Of a DNA stretch of 64,000 nt, positions 9,348 through 17,311 are shown one piece after another. The DNA is from Propionibacteriaceae bacterium UBA6122. Lineage in GTDB: Bacteria; Actinomycetota; Actinomycetes; Propionibacteriales; Propionibacteriaceae. Position numbers and translations under genes: made by a program. The stretch's first letter is position 1. Every line of letters starts with the position of its first letter. The stretch spans positions 76,018 to 140,017 of the forward strand of contig DIVW01000023.1 in the NCBI GenBank assembly GCA_002428365.1. The letters run 5' to 3'. The notes under the pieces were generated by a model. That model ran no database searches. It worked only from the letters and a program-made list of their open reading frames with translations, and was not told the origin of the DNA.

Positions 9348-9367
9348 CCTCTTCCGAGTTGCAACCC
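9340..9367 (-). promoter_or_regulatory. Candidate RAT (ribonucleic antiterminator) for LicT
   Basis: Minus-strand GGGTTGCAACTCGGAAGAGG continuing into CAAGGCC resembles the LicT/SacY RAT pattern (GGATTGTTACTGC...GCAGGCAAAACC). Its 3' half is the 5' arm of the terminator at 9312-9347, so the two structures are mutually exclusive. Confidence 0.65.
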
Positions 9368-9509
9368 TGGGGAACCGCTCGGTTCCTGATCCGAGGCTAG
9401 AACCCGGGGGCCGGGGTCGTCAATAGGCAGGCGTTGATCGGGCCGAACGCCGCCGGTGAGGTAGCCGTCGATGGCCGACCAAGGCAGTCTGACGTGGGAG
9501 AATTCAGCC

Positions 9510-10718
9510 ATGGCCGACACTGTGCGCTCGCTGGCCGCGACCATCACCGGCAATGACGCCCCCGGGCTGTTGACCCGGCTGATGGCGGCCATCGCCGAAA
9601 TCGACGCCGAGATCCTCGACCTCGAACAGACCGTCGTGCGCGGCCAGTTGAGCATTGGGATGCTGCTGGGAGTGCCACCGGCCGGCCACGACCTGCTGCA
9701 GGATCGGTTGGCCGGAGCCTGCGCCCGGCTCGGGCTGACGCTGGCCTTGGCCGAAGGCATCGGCGACAACCCGCCCCGGCTCAACCGGTCGGTGGTCACG
9801 ATCTTGGGACGGCCGCTGCTGAGCAGCCATGTAGCAGTCACCACCCGGGTGATCGCCGAACACGATGGCAACATCGACCGCAGTCGCCGGCTCTCCCGCA
9901 CCCCGCTGACCAGCCTGGAGTTCTGGGTATCGGGAGCAGACCCGGCCGTGCTGCGGCCAGCCTTGGCCCAGGCGGCCGCCACCTCCGGATTCGACGTCTC
10001 GATTTCGCCGGCTGGTCTGGCCCGCCAGGGCCGCCGCCTGATCGTGATGGACGTGGATTCAACGCTGATTCGCGACGAAGTGATCGAGCTCCTTGCCGCC
10101 CACGCCGGTTGTGAGCTTGCCGTACGCGAAGTGACTGAGCGGGCCATGCGCGGCGAGCTCGATTTCGCTGAAAGCCTGCGGGAGCGGGTGCAGCTGCTAG
10201 CCGGCCTGCCGGTAAGCGTCTTCGACGACGTGCGGGCCGCCGTCCGGTTCACTCCGGGGGCGCGCACGTTGGTGGCCACCCTGCGTGATCTGGGGCTGAC
10301 GATCGGGCTGGTTTCGGGTGGGTTCATCGAAGTGGTCGCCCCATTGGCCGCCGAACTCGGCATCACTCGAGTTCACGCCAACGCCCTTGAAGTGGCCGAC
10401 GGGCGGCTCACCGGACGGGTCGCTGGCGAGATCGTCGATCGGGCGGCGAAAGCCACCAAACTGCGCGAATGGGCTGGCGAAGAGCAGTTGCCAATGTCGC
10501 GCACCATCGCCATTGGTGATGGTGCAAACGATCTGGATATGCTCGCCGCCGCTGGGCTGGGCATCGCGTTCAACGCCAAACCAACCGTGCGGGCTTCGGC
10601 CGACACCGCCCTCAACCTGCCCTATTTGGATGCGGTGCTTTTCCTATTGGGCCTGTCTCGCGAAGAGGTCGAGGACGCTGCAGCGGCCCGCGACAAGCTG
10701 GATCTGAGCGCCCGGTGA
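9510..10718 (+). CDS. serB: Phosphoserine phosphatase with N-terminal ACT domain
   Basis: 402 residues; removes the phosphate of phosphoserine in the last step of serine synthesis. The ACT-like region covers about residues 5-170. The HAD phosphatase domain follows with motif I 'MDVDSTLI' (DxDST), motif II 'GLVSGGF' and motif III 'IGDGANDLDM'. ATG 9510 has GGGAGAA about 8 bases upstream; GTG/ATG codons further up lack a ribosome site. The last codons overlap the GTG of the next gene (GTGA). It is divergent from the bgl leader, and no shared operator is evident. Confidence 0.96.
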   Translation: MADTVRSLAATITGNDAPGLLTRLMAAIAEIDAEILDLEQTVVRGQLSIGMLLGVPPAGHDLLQDRLAGACARLGLTLALAEGIGDNPPRLNRSVVTILGRPLLSSHVAVTTRVIAEHDGNIDRSRRLSRTPLTSLEFWVSGADPAVLRPALAQAAATSGFDVSISPAGLARQGRRLIVMDVDSTLIRDEVIELLAAHAGCELAVREVTERAMRGELDFAESLRERVQLLAGLPVSVFDDVRAAVRFTPGARTLVATLRDLGLTIGLVSGGFIEVVAPLAAELGITRVHANALEVADGRLTGRVAGEIVDRAAKATKLREWAGEEQLPMSRTIAIGDGANDLDMLAAAGLGIAFNAKPTVRASADTALNLPYLDAVLFLLGLSREEVEDAAAARDKLDLSAR

Positions 10719-11380
10719 ATACCGTCTGGCGACAGCGGCTGCGCGACGCTGGCGTGGTGGCCGGGGTGCTGGTGCAACTGGTGCTGGTGCTACTCGTTGT
10801 TGAGTTTGCGATTGAGTTCGCCGCCGATGAACCGGACGCGCTGATCCTGGTCTGGTGCCTGGTGGCCACGTTTTACGCCGCCGTGACGATCGCCTCCCTC
10901 AGTTTCTCCGCCCGGCTTTCGTCAGCGGCCCAGGAGTACCGTCCCTCCCCCCTGCAGGCGAATGTCGCGGTGCGGATGGTCGCCCTGGCGTCTTCATTGG
11001 TGGCCGGGGTGATGGGCGTCTCAGCTGCATTCATGGTGGTGGTGTTGCGCGATGACCCCACCGACGGCTGGTGGTACAAGGGTCTGGGAGTCTGGGCCAT
11101 GGTGTTGGCCTGGGGCGTGGTGCACTGGGGCTTTGCCCAGTGGTACTTCGCTCGCCACTACGCCACCGCGAACCCGCCGATGGAATTTCCCGGGACGACC
11201 ACGCCGCATCTGGTCGACTTCGTCTACTTCTCCTACACCGTCGGCACTACCTTCGCTGCCTCCGACGTGAGTGTGCTGAGTCGAGACGTGCGCTGGCGGG
11301 TCACCTTGCATGGGGTGGTTGCCTTCTTCTTCAACAGCGCCATCGTGGTGCTCGCGCTGAGCACGCTGACCGGCTCCTGA
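10715..11380 (+). CDS. DUF1345 membrane protein
   Basis: 221 residues with about five hydrophobic segments. The signature 'DFVYFSYTVGTTFAASDV' near residue 170 identifies the DUF1345 family of small integral membrane proteins. Function is unknown; the TVGTT-like stretch has led to speculation about ion conduction. GTG 10715 overlaps the serB stop (GTGA), so it is translationally coupled to serB. No metabolic link to serine is known to me. Confidence 0.85.
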   Translation: MNTVWRQRLRDAGVVAGVLVQLVLVLLVVEFAIEFAADEPDALILVWCLVATFYAAVTIASLSFSARLSSAAQEYRPSPLQANVAVRMVALASSLVAGVMGVSAAFMVVVLRDDPTDGWWYKGLGVWAMVLAWGVVHWGFAQWYFARHYATANPPMEFPGTTTPHLVDFVYFSYTVGTTFAASDVSVLSRDVRWRVTLHGVVAFFFNSAIVVLALSTLTGS

Positions 11381-11464
11381 AGTAGCCAGACCTCAGGCCA
11401 ACCTCGCCTTCAAAAGGGGGAGTTGCAGGCCCTACTATTCAGGGGCTGCGGGGGCGCGCCTGGT

Positions 11465-11519
11465 TGTATCCAAACTGCGACAGCGCGGCGACAATCCTGC
11501 GATAGCGGCTCGTTAGTTT
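11465..11519 (+). promoter_or_regulatory. Promoter with triple GCGAY operator (copy 1)
   Basis: GCGAC at 11477, GCGAC at 11488 and GCGAT at 11499 are spaced exactly 11 bp apart. A -10 hexamer TAGTTT sits at 11514-11519. The 52-bp block starting TGTATC is about 77% identical to a block at 15676. Three same-side half-sites overlapping the -35 position are typical of OmpR-family activators. The -10 position puts transcription start on or next to the ATG at 11527. Confidence 0.65.
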
Positions 11520-11526
11520 GGATGAC

Positions 11527-12192
11527 ATGAGGAATGCAACACCGTTTGGGTATACCGGCGAAGAGCCGGAACGCCAGCCTGTGCGTCGGGCTCGCTTGGC
11601 TGGCCGACTGCGTTGGCTGAATGTGCCGGTGGCCCTTGGCCTGGCGGCTTTGCTGATGCTGAGCGGTTGCGGCGTGGAGGTGATCACTCCCGGCCAGGGT
11701 GGTGTGCCTAGCACGACTGAGACCCAACCGACAGGGGCTGAGTCCACCGAGAGCGTTGACCCCACCGAGAGCGTTGAGCCCACTGAGAGCGTTGAGCCGA
11801 CGAGTTCGGAGCCGGCCTCCGACGCCCCAAGCGTGACGAAGCCGACCGGCCCCAATGCGAAGGCTTACCGCTCCTACTACCTAGGCGATGTCGATGTCAC
11901 CACCGGCTGCCCCGGCGGCGAGATCGTTATCGACACCTCGATGCGAACCACGGTGATTACTGAGGATTGCGACAAGGTGACGGTTACCGCGCCCTTCAGC
12001 AATGTGTTGGCCCAACGGGTCGGCAAGTTGGTGGTGCCCTACACCGGTAGCCACAGCTATTTCCTGGTCAGCGAACTTGGCTCGGCCACGATCGAAGCCC
12101 CTTTCGACCATCTGTATTGGGACAAGGGAAATCCCAGAGTCAAGGTGTCTGGTCTCAACACCGTCGCTAAACCCAACCCAGTCAAGGAGTAG
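11527..12192 (+). CDS. DUF3060 lipoprotein
   Basis: 221 residues. An Arg-rich N-terminus precedes a hydrophobic segment ending in LSGC, a lipobox. Next comes a linker with three near repeats of ESVEPT, then a DUF3060-like beta-rich domain with Gly/Asn turns ('SGLNTVAKP' near the end). Predicted to be exported and lipid-anchored. The ATG has no ribosome site and the -10 is 8 bases upstream, so the mRNA may be leaderless. It is paralogous to the gene at 12568, with the same 'RSYY...C..GE' opening and closing 'NPV(K/R)E'. First gene of the two-component cluster. Binding partner unknown. Confidence 0.75.
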   Translation: MRNATPFGYTGEEPERQPVRRARLAGRLRWLNVPVALGLAALLMLSGCGVEVITPGQGGVPSTTETQPTGAESTESVDPTESVEPTESVEPTSSEPASDAPSVTKPTGPNAKAYRSYYLGDVDVTTGCPGGEIVIDTSMRTTVITEDCDKVTVTAPFSNVLAQRVGKLVVPYTGSHSYFLVSELGSATIEAPFDHLYWDKGNPRVKVSGLNTVAKPNPVKE

Positions 12193-12194
12193 TA

Positions 12195-12575
12195 ATGAAC
12201 CAGTACCCTTACGGCGCACCGACCGCCGAGGCTCCAACCACCTACGACACCGCCGGCCCCACTGACTACTCCTACGGTGCGCCGACCGCCGAGGTCCCAA
12301 CCATGTACGCGGCTCCGGCCCCCGCTGTCTACCCCTATCCGGTCGCCCTGGTGGTGCCACGCATGAACAGCCTGGCGCTTTCGTCGCTGATTTTCGCCGT
12401 CATTGGGATCACTCTCGTGCCGGTGATTCTTGGCCACCTGGCGCTGTGGTCCATTAAGAAGACCGGCGAGCGCGGGAAGGCGATGGCAGTGATCGGGTTG
12501 GTGCTTGGCTATCTCCAGATCGTCTTCTTGGCCGTCTTCATTGCCCTCGGCCTTGCCGGGGCCTTTGATGCCTGA
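12195..12575 (+). CDS. DUF4190 small membrane protein
   Basis: 126 residues. The first 50 are rich in Tyr, Pro and Ala with two copies of 'YGAPTAE'. Two hydrophobic segments follow in the DUF4190 pattern 'LALSSLIFAVIGI...GHLALWSIKKTG'. AAGGAG lies 6-10 bases upstream of the ATG and only 2 bp separate it from the lipoprotein stop, so it is in the same operon. Its end overlaps the next gene by 8 bp. The family is common in actinobacteria and has no assigned function. Confidence 0.85.
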   Translation: MNQYPYGAPTAEAPTTYDTAGPTDYSYGAPTAEVPTMYAAPAPAVYPYPVALVVPRMNSLALSSLIFAVIGITLVPVILGHLALWSIKKTGERGKAMAVIGLVLGYLQIVFLAVFIALGLAGAFDA

Positions 12576-13173
12576 CTTTCCCAGCTCAAAAGACACTGGC
12601 CGGCCGCCTCGGAAATCGGGGCGGTCGCTGGCGTCCACCCTGGCACTACCCAGCGTGATTCTCGGGTTGGCATTGGCAGGTTGTTCGGTCGATGTCGTCG
12701 ACCCCAACGGCACTTTGCCGACCCAGCCGCAGGCCGCGCCAGCTTCGCAGCTTCCAACGAATGCGCCGGGGAGTCCATCGGCTCAGTCAACCCGGATCGA
12801 CGTTCCGGACGAGTCCGAAGAGCCGGAAGACCCGCTTCAATACGCGCGGCGCTCCTACTATGCCGACAAGATCACCGCGACCGTTGACTGCGCCAGCGGT
12901 GAGGTGGTGGTAGCCAAGAGCGACCAGACCGTGCGGATCACCCAAGATTGCGCAAAGGTCACCGTTCGTGCGGAGTACACCAACCTGCTGGCCGAGCGCG
13001 TCGGCACTTTGGTAGTGGAGGAATCCGGTGAGTTCAGCTACGTGCTGGTCCGAAGTGCCGCCATCGTCAAAATCATCGGTGATGTGACCGATGTTTGGTG
13101 GGACGAGGGAAGTCCTGGGGTGACTGTTACCGGGTTCGATTCGAAGGCCAACCCAAATCCGGTCAGAGAGTGA
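12568..13173 (+). CDS. DUF3060 lipoprotein, paralogue of the 11527 gene
   Basis: 201 residues from ATG 12568, which overlaps the DUF4190 stop. A basic N-terminus and hydrophobic segment end in the lipobox LAGC, followed by a Pro/Ser linker and a DUF3060-like domain ending 'TGFDSKANPNPVRE'. Both paralogues have a Cys in the opening strand and another in '(E/Q)DC(D/A)KVTV', which may form a disulphide. Two exported paralogues directly upstream of a sensor kinase operon are good candidates for ligands or modulators of that sensor, or for its main regulated outputs (inference). Confidence 0.75.
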   Translation: MPDFPSSKDTGRPPRKSGRSLASTLALPSVILGLALAGCSVDVVDPNGTLPTQPQAAPASQLPTNAPGSPSAQSTRIDVPDESEEPEDPLQYARRSYYADKITATVDCASGEVVVAKSDQTVRITQDCAKVTVRAEYTNLLAERVGTLVVEESGEFSYVLVRSAAIVKIIGDVTDVWWDEGSPGVTVTGFDSKANPNPVRE

Positions 13174-13203
13174 TCGTGGCTAGGCAGTGTGTAGGAGGAC
13201 TAA

Positions 13204-13917
13204 ATGGTTGAGGCGAGCAAGGTGCTGTTGGTCGACGACGAAGTGGCGATTACCACCTCATTGGCGCCCTTCTTGGAGCGCTCCGGCTTCGAGGTGCGAG
13301 TGGCCGTGGACGGCGTCGCGGCGCTGGCCGCAGCGGCGTCGTGGCGCCCGACGATCATCGTCTGTGATGTGTTGATGCCACGCTTGGACGGACGCGAGGT
13401 TGTGCGGGAGTTGCGCCAGCAGGGCGATTGGACCCCGCTGATCTTGTTGACCAAGGTCGACGCATCCAACGAACGTTCCGCCGCGCTTGATGAGGGCGCT
13501 GATGACTACTTGAGCAAGCCATTTGATCCCGATGAACTCGTCTCCCGAATCAAGGCCGTGCTGCGCCGGGCGGTGCCAGGGACGCCGCCGCTGAGCGCGT
13601 CGGACCGGTTGTCGGCTGGCGAGCTGCTTTATGACCGGCGTTCACGTCGGGTGTGGTTGGCCGGACGGGAGTTGTCGATGACCCCCAGAGCCATGTTGCT
13701 GCTGGAGTACTTGATGGGCCGCCCAGGTGAAGTGCATAGCCGCGACCGGCTGCTTTCCACCTTGTGGGGTTTCGAGTTTCCGGCCAGCACCCGGGCGGTC
13801 GATCACCGGATCGCTGAGCTGCGCCGAGTCTTGGGGGATGACGCGGGACAGCCGCGTTTTATCGAGACGGTGCAATCGCTGGGCTACCGCTTTGTGGCAA
13901 AGGTGGCCCGCGGATGA
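13204..13917 (+). CDS. OmpR/PhoB-family response regulator
   Basis: 237 residues. The receiver domain has acidic residues 'VDDE', phospho-acceptor Asp55 in 'VCDVLMPR' and the conserved Lys in 'DYLSKPFDPDE'. A winged-helix DNA-binding domain occupies about residues 135-235 ('RAVDHRIAELRRVLG', 'VQSLGYRF'). AGGAGG lies 7 bases before the ATG. Its stop overlaps the histidine kinase start (ATGA). The likely targets are the triple GCGAY blocks at 11465 and 15676, which flank the cluster (inference from spacing and position). Confidence 0.95.
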   Translation: MVEASKVLLVDDEVAITTSLAPFLERSGFEVRVAVDGVAALAAAASWRPTIIVCDVLMPRLDGREVVRELRQQGDWTPLILLTKVDASNERSAALDEGADDYLSKPFDPDELVSRIKAVLRRAVPGTPPLSASDRLSAGELLYDRRSRRVWLAGRELSMTPRAMLLLEYLMGRPGEVHSRDRLLSTLWGFEFPASTRAVDHRIAELRRVLGDDAGQPRFIETVQSLGYRFVAKVARG

Positions 13918-15659
13918 AGTCACCGGTGCTGAGGGTCCTGCTCGCGTTGCTGCCACTGGTGGTCGGCGGAATCGGTGGCTTGGTGCTCAACTACCTCTAC
14001 CCCGGAGTGCTGGTCCGGTTCAGCTCGGCGCCCAGCCTGTTGGCGCTGGGGAGCGGGCTGGTGCTGAGCGCGCTACTGGTCAGCTCGTTCCTCTCGGCGC
14101 GACGCAACGAGCGGCGGCGCAGCAAATCGTTGGCTGATGGCGCTACCGCGGCCCGCCAGGAGCACCTGGCTTTCCTTTCTCGCCTAGATCACGAGATGAA
14201 GAACCCGCTGACCGCGATTCGCGCCGGTCTGGCGGCCCATGGCACGGATGACTCGCCCCATCTGCAAGTGGCCGACACTCAGGTGGCTCGCCTGGGCAGC
14301 CTGGTGGGGGACTTGCGCAAACTGTCCGATCTGCAGTCTCGACCCCTGGAGTTGGAGCCGGTCGATTTGGGCGAGACGGTGGGCGAGGCCGTCGCCGCAG
14401 TTCAGACCTATCTTCAGCAGTTGGGCAGTAAGCGCAGCTTCGCAGTGCATTTCCCCACCGCACCGTGGCGGATTCCGCCGATCATGGGTGACTCTGACCT
14501 GCTGTATCTGGTGGTGTTCAATCTGTTGGCCAATGCGGCGAAGTTCACTGGGGACGGCGACTCGGTTGAGGTGCGCGCGGGCGAGACGGACCGTCGGGTC
14601 TGGCTTGAGGTAGCTGACACCGGGTTGGGGATTCCAGAAGGCGATCTGCCCAACATCTGGGCCGAGTTGGCCCGGGGTGCCAATGCTCGCGGTATCGCTG
14701 GCACGGGCCTGGGGTTGCCGCTGGTGAAGGTCGTCGTTGAGCGGCACGGCGGCAAGGTGAGTCTGCGCTCTCGAGAGGGGCAAGGCACCAGCGTCCGCGT
14801 TGAACTGCCTGCTGGACGGATCAAGGGTGTCGCCGCGGCAGGCACTGCCCCGGCAGCGGTCAAACCAGTCCAACCGCCGCAGGCGGCTCCGGCTCCGGCT
14901 CCGGCCCCGGCGCCACCACCGCCGCTGGCTCCGCTGCCGCCTTCAGCTCCGTTGCAGTCTCCGGCTTCGGTTCCGCCACCACCACCGCCGCCACCGACCC
15001 CGGTGACCCAGCCGATCGAGTCAGCCTCTCCAAATCAGCCTGCTGAGCCCGGGTCTTCTACCCAGCCGGGGTCTCCCGCTCAGCCGGCGATGTCGCCTGA
15101 GCAGATCCAGCCGGAGCCGCCGATACAGCCGGTGGTGGCGTCCCCGCCGGCCCAGTCGGAGACAAGCCTCGAACTGCCGCCGAACCGGTGGTTCGGCAGG
15201 TTACCGATAGTCGATGGCGAGGTATGGGTTGAGGCGGAAGTGAATCTCGGTGGCCGCACCAGCCAGGCAACGACATATTTGCCCGCCGACGTAGTGGCTA
15301 GCCCGGCATCAGTGGCTGATGCGCTGTCGGTGCTGGGCCAGCTTGAGGCCTTCGACTCCGCGGCCCGGACGCGTCTCGCTTGGGATCTGTCCCAGAGTAA
15401 TCAGGTAGTAGTGGACTACCTCGATTTCCACCTGAGTGAGTTGCCTGGCAGTCGGGCAGTGATCGCGGCAACTCACGCGGCCGACCCGCGCGCTCAGCTG
15501 TTGGCAGCGGCCGCCTTCAGTGGCGCCTCCTTCTACCAGTCACCTGACGGCTTCCTGATCACCTTGGACTACAAGGTGGCTCCGCAGGACTCCGACGAGA
15601 TTCTCTGTGTGCGCTTCGACCGCTTCGGGCGGTTCCTACGAGTGGCGCACGAGAGTTGA
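13914..15659 (+). CDS. Sensor histidine kinase with proline-rich linker and unknown C-terminal domain
   Basis: 581 residues. Two hydrophobic segments (about 7-27 and 41-62) are separated by a very short external loop. The dimerisation region has His93 in 'LDHEMKNPLTAIR'. The ATPase domain follows, with N box 'NLLANAAKF', G1 'DTGLGIP' and G2 'GTGLGLPL'. After about residue 300 there is a roughly 115-residue Pro/Ala/Gln-rich linker. A conserved-looking C-terminal domain of about 160 residues ('NRWFGRLPIVDGEVWVEAEV' to the end) follows that I do not recognise. The tiny sensor loop suggests membrane or partner sensing. The start overlaps the regulator stop. Confidence 0.92.
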   Translation: MKSPVLRVLLALLPLVVGGIGGLVLNYLYPGVLVRFSSAPSLLALGSGLVLSALLVSSFLSARRNERRRSKSLADGATAARQEHLAFLSRLDHEMKNPLTAIRAGLAAHGTDDSPHLQVADTQVARLGSLVGDLRKLSDLQSRPLELEPVDLGETVGEAVAAVQTYLQQLGSKRSFAVHFPTAPWRIPPIMGDSDLLYLVVFNLLANAAKFTGDGDSVEVRAGETDRRVWLEVADTGLGIPEGDLPNIWAELARGANARGIAGTGLGLPLVKVVVERHGGKVSLRSREGQGTSVRVELPAGRIKGVAAAGTAPAAVKPVQPPQAAPAPAPAPAPPPPLAPLPPSAPLQSPASVPPPPPPPPTPVTQPIESASPNQPAEPGSSTQPGSPAQPAMSPEQIQPEPPIQPVVASPPAQSETSLELPPNRWFGRLPIVDGEVWVEAEVNLGGRTSQATTYLPADVVASPASVADALSVLGQLEAFDSAARTRLAWDLSQSNQVVVDYLDFHLSELPGSRAVIAATHAADPRAQLLAAAAFSGASFYQSPDGFLITLDYKVAPQDSDEILCVRFDRFGRFLRVAHES

Positions 15660-15675
15660 TGGCTTCAGCGGCAGG

Positions 15676-15730
15676 TGTATCGAGACTGCGACGTCCCCGC
15701 GACAGCGCTGCGATACCGGCGGGCTAGGTT
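15676..15730 (+). promoter_or_regulatory. Promoter with triple GCGAY operator (copy 2)
   Basis: GCGAC at 15688, GCGAC at 15699 and GCGAT at 15710, 11 bp apart, with TAGGTT at 15725-15730 as the -10. Position for position it aligns with the block at 11465. It lies 16 bp after the kinase stop and drives toward pspC, with a leader of about 145 bases. Confidence 0.65.
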
Positions 15731-15880
15731 GAAGTTGTTGCGCTGATTCTGCCTGTCGCTTCCGGTGCTATGGTTCGGCGGGCAACTGGCGGAATGGCCC
15801 ACCAATCGGCTTGTCGAGGCCCGCCTCGGCATTCTCTGCTCAACTCGACGTAGGACTCAGTTTCAGGAAAGGAAACGAAA

Positions 15881-16111
15881 ATGAAAGAACCCCTAACTCG
15901 CTCCGGTAGCGACAAGATGCTCACCGGTGTCTGCGGCGGCTTGGCCCGCTCCCTGGGCATGAACGCCACCCTGGTGCGCATCCTGGTTGTGGTGCTGAGC
16001 TTCTTCATCGGCCTGCCGGTGATCGCCTACATCGTGATGTGGCTGATGCTCCCGCTGGACGCCGACGGCCCCACCGGTCTGGAAGAACTGCAGGGCGGCA
16101 AGAAGTCCTGA
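15881..16111 (+). CDS. PspC-domain membrane protein
   Basis: 76 residues, nearly all one PspC domain: 'RSGSDKMLTGVCGGLARSLG' followed by a long hydrophobic hairpin ending 'MWLMLPLD'. PspC proteins act at the membrane, often in phage-shock or envelope-stress responses and sometimes as partners of sensor kinases. AGGAAAGGAAA lies upstream of the ATG. It has its own promoter (block at 15676) and a strong terminator right after it, so it is a single-gene unit probably controlled by the adjacent two-component pair. Confidence 0.92.
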   Translation: MKEPLTRSGSDKMLTGVCGGLARSLGMNATLVRILVVVLSFFIGLPVIAYIVMWLMLPLDADGPTGLEELQGGKKS

Positions 16112-16130
16112 TCTAGGTCGGCTTCGAAGA

Positions 16131-16172
16131 AGCCGGGTGGCGCTGGTGGCGGCCAGCACCACCCGGCTTTTT
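16131..16172 (+). terminator. Intrinsic terminator after pspC
   Basis: Perfect 10-bp stem AGCCGGGTGG / CCACCCGGCT with an inner GCTGG/CCAGC stem and a run of five T. It starts 20 bp after the pspC stop. Confidence 0.9.
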
Positions 16173-16298
16173 CGTCCCCTGGCACTGGACGCCCCCGAAA
16201 CGCGGCCCCGCTACCGAAATATCGGGGGCGGCGCTTCTTTTCGGGGGCGGATCTCGGTCCAGGGGTGCCTCGGGCTCGGTCGCTGCGGCTCAAGCACT

Positions 16299-16327
16299 CT
16301 TCATGGCCGCTTCACGGAAGCTTCATG
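16299..16327 (+). promoter_or_regulatory. Triple direct repeat CTTCAYG, 11-bp period
   Basis: CTTCATG, CTTCACG and CTTCATG at 16299, 16310 and 16321, separated by 4-base spacers. The layout is that of Pho-box-like sites for OmpR/PhoP-family regulators. It ends 51 bp before the polyferredoxin start. The rest of the 206-bp gap holds GC-rich palindromic sequence around 16190-16255 (CCCCCGA / TCGGGGG). Confidence 0.55.
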
Positions 16328-16378
16328 CAGACGGCCTTCGATGGTGGCAAGCAGAGTCGCAGCCATTGAGAGGTCAAG

Positions 16379-17311
16379 ATGTCCATCGCCCAAACCGACC
16401 GGCAACGTCGCCCGAGTCGAGCAATCCAGCGGTTGAGGACCATTCGCCGCACCACCTTGGCCCGTCGGGTCACTCAGCTCGGCTTCGCGATCTTCATCCT
16501 CGCGGCCGCCGCCCGCCACCAGTTCGAAAGTGAATCCGGTACGGCATCGGTGGACGCGCTGTGCCCCTTCGGGGCCGTCGAGACCCTGATCACCTGGGCC
16601 ACCACCGGCGCGCTGATCGCCAAGGTGCACCCCTCGAACCTCATTCTCGGGGTGGCGGTGCTGGTGGCAGCGCTGCTGGTGGGCAACGCCTTCTGCGGCT
16701 GGATCTGCCCCATGGGCACCGTCCAGGACGGGCTGGCATGGGTGGCTAAGAATCTGCACCTGCCGCAGTGGCACCCCGGGGCACGCACCGATCGGGTGCT
16801 GCGCTGGGGCCGGTTTGTGGTGCTGGGCCTGGTGATGTGGATGAGTTATGTCACCGGACGGCTGTGGTTCGCCGACTACGACCCCTACTTCACCCTCTTC
16901 TCCTTGCACTGGATGGCCGAGTGGACCGAAACGTTGGCTTGGTCAGTTGGGATCACCGCGGCGGTGCTGATCGCCTCGCTGTTCGTTGAGCGTCTGTGGT
17001 GTCGCTACCTATGCCCGCTGGGTGCGGTCTTCGCCATTTTGGGTCGGTTCAGCTTCTTGAAGATCCGCCGCAATGCCGACGCCTGCACCGACTGCACCTT
17101 GTGCGACCGTCCCTGCCCGGTGGGGATCACCGTGTCGAAGGCTGACCCGGCGGTGAATGCCGACTGTGTCGGCTGCCTGGATTGCCTCACTTCCTGCCCG
17201 GTGCGTGGGGCCCTGGAAATCAGCACCCCGAGGGGCGCCTACAAGTTGCTGTCCAGCGGTCCTGCGATCACAGACAAACCGATGGCAATGAGCGGAAAGG
17301 CTGACCGATGA
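16379..17311 (+). CDS. NapH/RdxA-like membrane polyferredoxin (4Fe-4S)
   Basis: 310 residues. Four or five hydrophobic segments carry the NapH-type motifs 'CPFGAVET', 'CGWICPMG' and 'CRYLCPLGA'. Two ferredoxin-type clusters follow: 'CTDCTLCDRPCP' and 'CVGCLDCLTSCP'. Such proteins move electrons between the quinone pool or a membrane partner and soluble or exported redox proteins. GAGAGGTC lies upstream of ATG 16379. The stop overlaps the next gene (ATGA). No reductase or oxidase is adjacent, so the electron acceptor is unknown. Confidence 0.9.
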   Translation: MSIAQTDRQRRPSRAIQRLRTIRRTTLARRVTQLGFAIFILAAAARHQFESESGTASVDALCPFGAVETLITWATTGALIAKVHPSNLILGVAVLVAALLVGNAFCGWICPMGTVQDGLAWVAKNLHLPQWHPGARTDRVLRWGRFVVLGLVMWMSYVTGRLWFADYDPYFTLFSLHWMAEWTETLAWSVGITAAVLIASLFVERLWCRYLCPLGAVFAILGRFSFLKIRRNADACTDCTLCDRPCPVGITVSKADPAVNADCVGCLDCLTSCPVRGALEISTPRGAYKLLSSGPAITDKPMAMSGKADR

